Shown here piece by piece: positions 61,907 to 64,000 of a DNA stretch of 64,000 bases. Each line of letters opens with the position of its first letter. Position 1 is the stretch's first letter. Origin of the DNA: an uncultured Lachnospiraceae bacterium (GTDB taxonomy: Bacteria; Bacillota; Clostridia; Lachnospirales; Lachnospiraceae). A program made the translations under genes and the position numbers. The notes beneath the pieces were generated by a model. It had not been told where the DNA came from. It saw only the letters and a list, made by a program, of their open reading frames with translations, and did no database searches. Where the stretch lies: NCBI GenBank assembly GCA_910583895.1, contig CAJTYJ010000005.1, positions 1 through 64,000 on the forward strand. The letters are read 5' to 3'.

Positions 61907-64000
61907 TTATTTTGTCTTTGCAGCAAGAACTTTTTCCTGTACACTCTTCGGTACCTGCTCGTATTTCTCAAAGAACATGGAATAGTTGCCGCGGCCCTGG
62001 GTTCTGGAACGAAGGTCCGTTGCATAACCGAACATCTCTGCCAGCGGTACATATCCGCGGATCATCTTGCCGCCGCCGATGTCATCCATACCCTCGATGC
62101 GGCCGCGGCGGGAATTGATATCACCGATGACATCTCCCATGTAGTCCTCCGGGGTTGTAACCTCGACTTTCATGATCGGCTCCAGGAGCACTGCGCCTGC
62201 CTTCTGCATCGCCTCTTTGAATGCCAGAGAACCTGCAATGTGGAACGCCATCTCAGAAGAGTCGACTTCATGATAGGAACCGTCAAATACAGTTGCATGG
62301 ATACCCAGTACCGGGAATCCGCCAAGGATACCTGCTTTTGCCGCTTCTTCGATACCTTCTCCGACTGCCGGGATATATTCCTTCGGAATCGCACCGCCGA
62401 CAACGGAAGAATCGAACTTGAACAGCTCCTCACCGTTGGCATCCATGGGCTCAAAGTGTACTTTACAGTGACCATACTGTCCGCGTCCGCCGGACTGCTT
62501 CGCATACTTGGAATCCACATCCACCGCTTTGGTGAAGGTCTCCTTGTAAGCAACCTGCGGTGCACCTACGTTCGCCTCTACCTTGAACTCACGCAGCAGA
62601 CGGTCCACGATGATCTCCAGATGGAGCTCGCCCATACCTGCGATAATGGTCTGACCGGTCTCCTGATCCGTGTGTGCACGGAAAGTCGGATCCTCTTCTG
62701 CCAGCTTCGCAAGAGACTCGCCCAGCTTGCCCTGGCCTGCCTTGGTCTTGGGCTCGATGGCCAGCTCGATCACCGGCTCCGGGAACTCCATGGACTCCAG
62801 GATAACCGGGTGCTGCTCGTCACAGATCGTATCACCGGTGGTGGTCAGTTTGAAGCCTACCGCTGCAGCGATATCACCGGAGTATACCTTGTCAAGCTCC
62901 TGTCTCTTGTTGGCATGCATCTGAAGGATACGTCCCACACGCTCCTTCTTGCCCTTGGTGGAGTTGTATACATAGGAACCGGAATTCATGGTACCGGAGT
63001 ACACACGGAAGAACGCCAGCTTTCCTACATACGGGTCTGCCATGATCTTGAATGCCAGAGCGGAGAACGGCTCTTCGTCGGAAGAATGTCTCTCCACTTC
63101 ATTGCCATCCATATCCGTACCCTTGATAGCCGGAATGTCGGTAGGTGCCGGCATATACTCCAGCACTGCATCCAGAAGCTTCTGTACGCCCTTGTTTCTG
63201 TAAGCGCTTCCGCAGCATACCGGAACTGCCGTACATTCGCAGGTAGCCTTTCTCAAGGCTGCCTTCATGGACTCTACAGACGGCTCCTCGCCCTCCAGAT
63301 ACTCCATCATCAGGTCATCATCCAGCTCGCAGACCTTCTCCACCAGCTCGGTGCGGTATAATTCAGCGTCGTCTTTCATATCATCCGGAATATCGGTGAT
63401 GGAAATATCGTCGCCCTTGTCATCATTGTAAATATATGCTTTCATCTCGAACAGGTCGATGATTCCCTGGAATGCATCTTCCTTTCCGATCGGAAGCTGC
63501 AGGCAGATGGCATTCTTGCCCAGACGGGTCTTGATCATCTCCACTGCATTATAAAAGTCTGCACCCAGGATATCCATCTTGTTGATGAATGCCATACGGG
63601 GTACATTGTAAGTGTCAGCCTGACGCCATACATTCTCGGACTGAGGCTCAACACCGCCCTTCGCACAGAAAACGCCTACTGCGCCGTCCAGCACGCGAAG
63701 GGAACGCTCCACCTCTACGGTAAAGTCAACATGGCCCGGGGTATCAATAATGTTGATACGATGCTCAAGAGCACCCGGTTTTGTTTTGCAGTTTTCCTGC
63801 TGAGTCCAGTGACAGGTCGTAGCGGCGGAAGTAATCGTGATACCTCTCTCCTGCTCCTGCTCCATCCAGTCCATGGTGGCAGTACCCTCGTGAGTATCAC
63901 CGATCTTATAGTTCACACCAGTATAATACAGGATACGCTCGGTCAACGTGGTCTTGCCCGCATCGATATGAGCCATAATCCCGATATTCCTGGTCCTCTC
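61907..64000 (-). CDS. fusA: Elongation factor G (5' end beyond the window)
   Basis: The frame stays open to the window edge: before the ATG at 63976 it reads ERTRNIGI, the normal residues preceding [10 protein letters not shown] in EF-G. The true start therefore lies outside, and the visible part is 697 residues. G motifs [28 protein letters not shown] and NKMD are present. Domain II, the domain IV loop ([21 protein letters not shown]) and the C-terminal [18 protein letters not shown] are also there. It moves tRNAs and mRNA during translocation. Confidence 0.97.
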   Translation of the reverse strand, partial: ERTRNIGIMAHIDAGKTTLTERILYYTGVNYKIGDTHEGTATMDWMEQEQERGITITSAATTCHWTQQENCKTKPGALEHRINIIDTPGHVDFTVEVERSLRVLDGAVGVFCAKGGVEPQSENVWRQADTYNVPRMAFINKMDILGADFYNAVEMIKTRLGKNAICLQLPIGKEDAFQGIIDLFEMKAYIYNDDKGDDISITDIPDDMKDDAELYRTELVEKVCELDDDLMMEYLEGEEPSVESMKAALRKATCECTAVPVCCGSAYRNKGVQKLLDAVLEYMPAPTDIPAIKGTDMDGNEVERHSSDEEPFSALAFKIMADPYVGKLAFFRVYSGTMNSGSYVYNSTKGKKERVGRILQMHANKRQELDKVYSGDIAAAVGFKLTTTGDTICDEQHPVILESMEFPEPVIELAIEPKTKAGQGKLGESLAKLAEEDPTFRAHTDQETGQTIIAGMGELHLEIIVDRLLREFKVEANVGAPQVAYKETFTKAVDVDSKYAKQSGGRGQYGHCKVHFEPMDANGEELFKFDSSVVGGAIPKEYIPAVGEGIEEAAKAGILGGFPVLGIHATVFDGSYHEVDSSEMAFHIAGSLAFKEAMQKAGAVLLEPIMKVEVTTPEDYMGDVIGDINSRRGRIEGMDDIGGGKMIRGYVPLAEMFGYATDLRSRTQGRGNYSMFFEKYEQVPKSVQEKVLAAKTK

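Noticed and set aside
60514..62118. Open frame of 534 codons on the plus strand
   Set aside because: It lies antisense to tuf, has no ribosome site and no recognisable domain, and is a shadow of the highly biased codon usage of tuf.
61862..63361. Open frame of 499 codons on the plus strand
   Set aside because: It is antisense to fusA, with composition expected from its codon bias; no start signal and no family motif.

Overview
The window looks like chromosome of a low-to-mid GC Gram-positive anaerobe, most likely a Lachnospiraceae-type Clostridium (gut Firmicute). The reasons are strong AGGAGG-type ribosome sites, an rpsF-ssb-rpsR-gdpP-rplI-dnaB operon, a FabK-type (not FabI) fatty-acid operon with FabT-like operators, a T-box in front of ilvB, a short 2[4Fe-4S] ferredoxin, and a cobalamin riboswitch. 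No rRNA, tRNA or CRISPR array was recognised. Almost everything is on the minus strand; the merR gene and ilvBN are the exceptions.

Layout. 0-8.3 kb: a MerR regulator, a ferredoxin, the replication/ribosomal operon rpsF-ssb-rpsR-gdpP-rplI-dnaB, a DUF951 protein, a sirtuin and an Sfp-type phosphopantetheinyl transferase. 8.3-11.3 kb: T-box-controlled acetolactate synthase. 11.3-28.8 kb: a surface-glycan locus read right to left. It holds a CDP-glycerophosphotransferase-like protein, an FkbM methyltransferase, LicD, several glycosyltransferases, a LicC-like cytidylyltransferase with a class V aminotransferase and a DUF2284 protein, and finally a CDP-polyol supply trio (epimerase, cytidylyltransferase, zinc reductase). 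Its core (about 15.0-27.4 kb) is visibly AT-rich against its flanks, and one edge of this block falls inside a gene. A decayed radical SAM/SPASM gene sits at 25.7-26.3 kb.

28.8-31.2 kb: a small serine recombinase followed by a TnpB-family protein in which the residues at all three RuvC catalytic positions appear replaced. Hairpin-rich DNA follows the tnpB-like gene and runs up to the start of the glycan operon. Two related dyad sites flank a 104-bp segment between the two genes. This is the best candidate here for an undescribed system: a nuclease-dead, possibly RNA-guided regulator with its own recombinase. 31.3-37.9 kb: thioesterase and the type II fatty-acid operon fabH-acpP-fabK-fabD-fabG-fabF-fabZ. 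38-40 kb: an M23 murein hydrolase and a flavin reductase. 40.2-47.8 kb: an allose/ribose-type sugar ABC operon with two kinases, a DeoR regulator and an isomerase/epimerase. 48.1-56.3 kb: DUF2325, LysR, an M14-type deacylase and a five-gene peptide/nickel-type ABC importer under a cobalamin riboswitch. 56.3-60.2 kb: a secreted Cys/Pro-rich surface protein, a 57-residue membrane protein and a BTAD-type regulator. 60.6-64 kb: tuf and the 5'-truncated (by the window edge) fusA.

Three families of short dispersed repeats are each present twice: 122-179 with 36773-36830, 227-252 with 1275-1300, and 37909-37973 with 60485-60549. They sit in leaders or just behind genes. All statements come from reading the sequence; no database search was possible.
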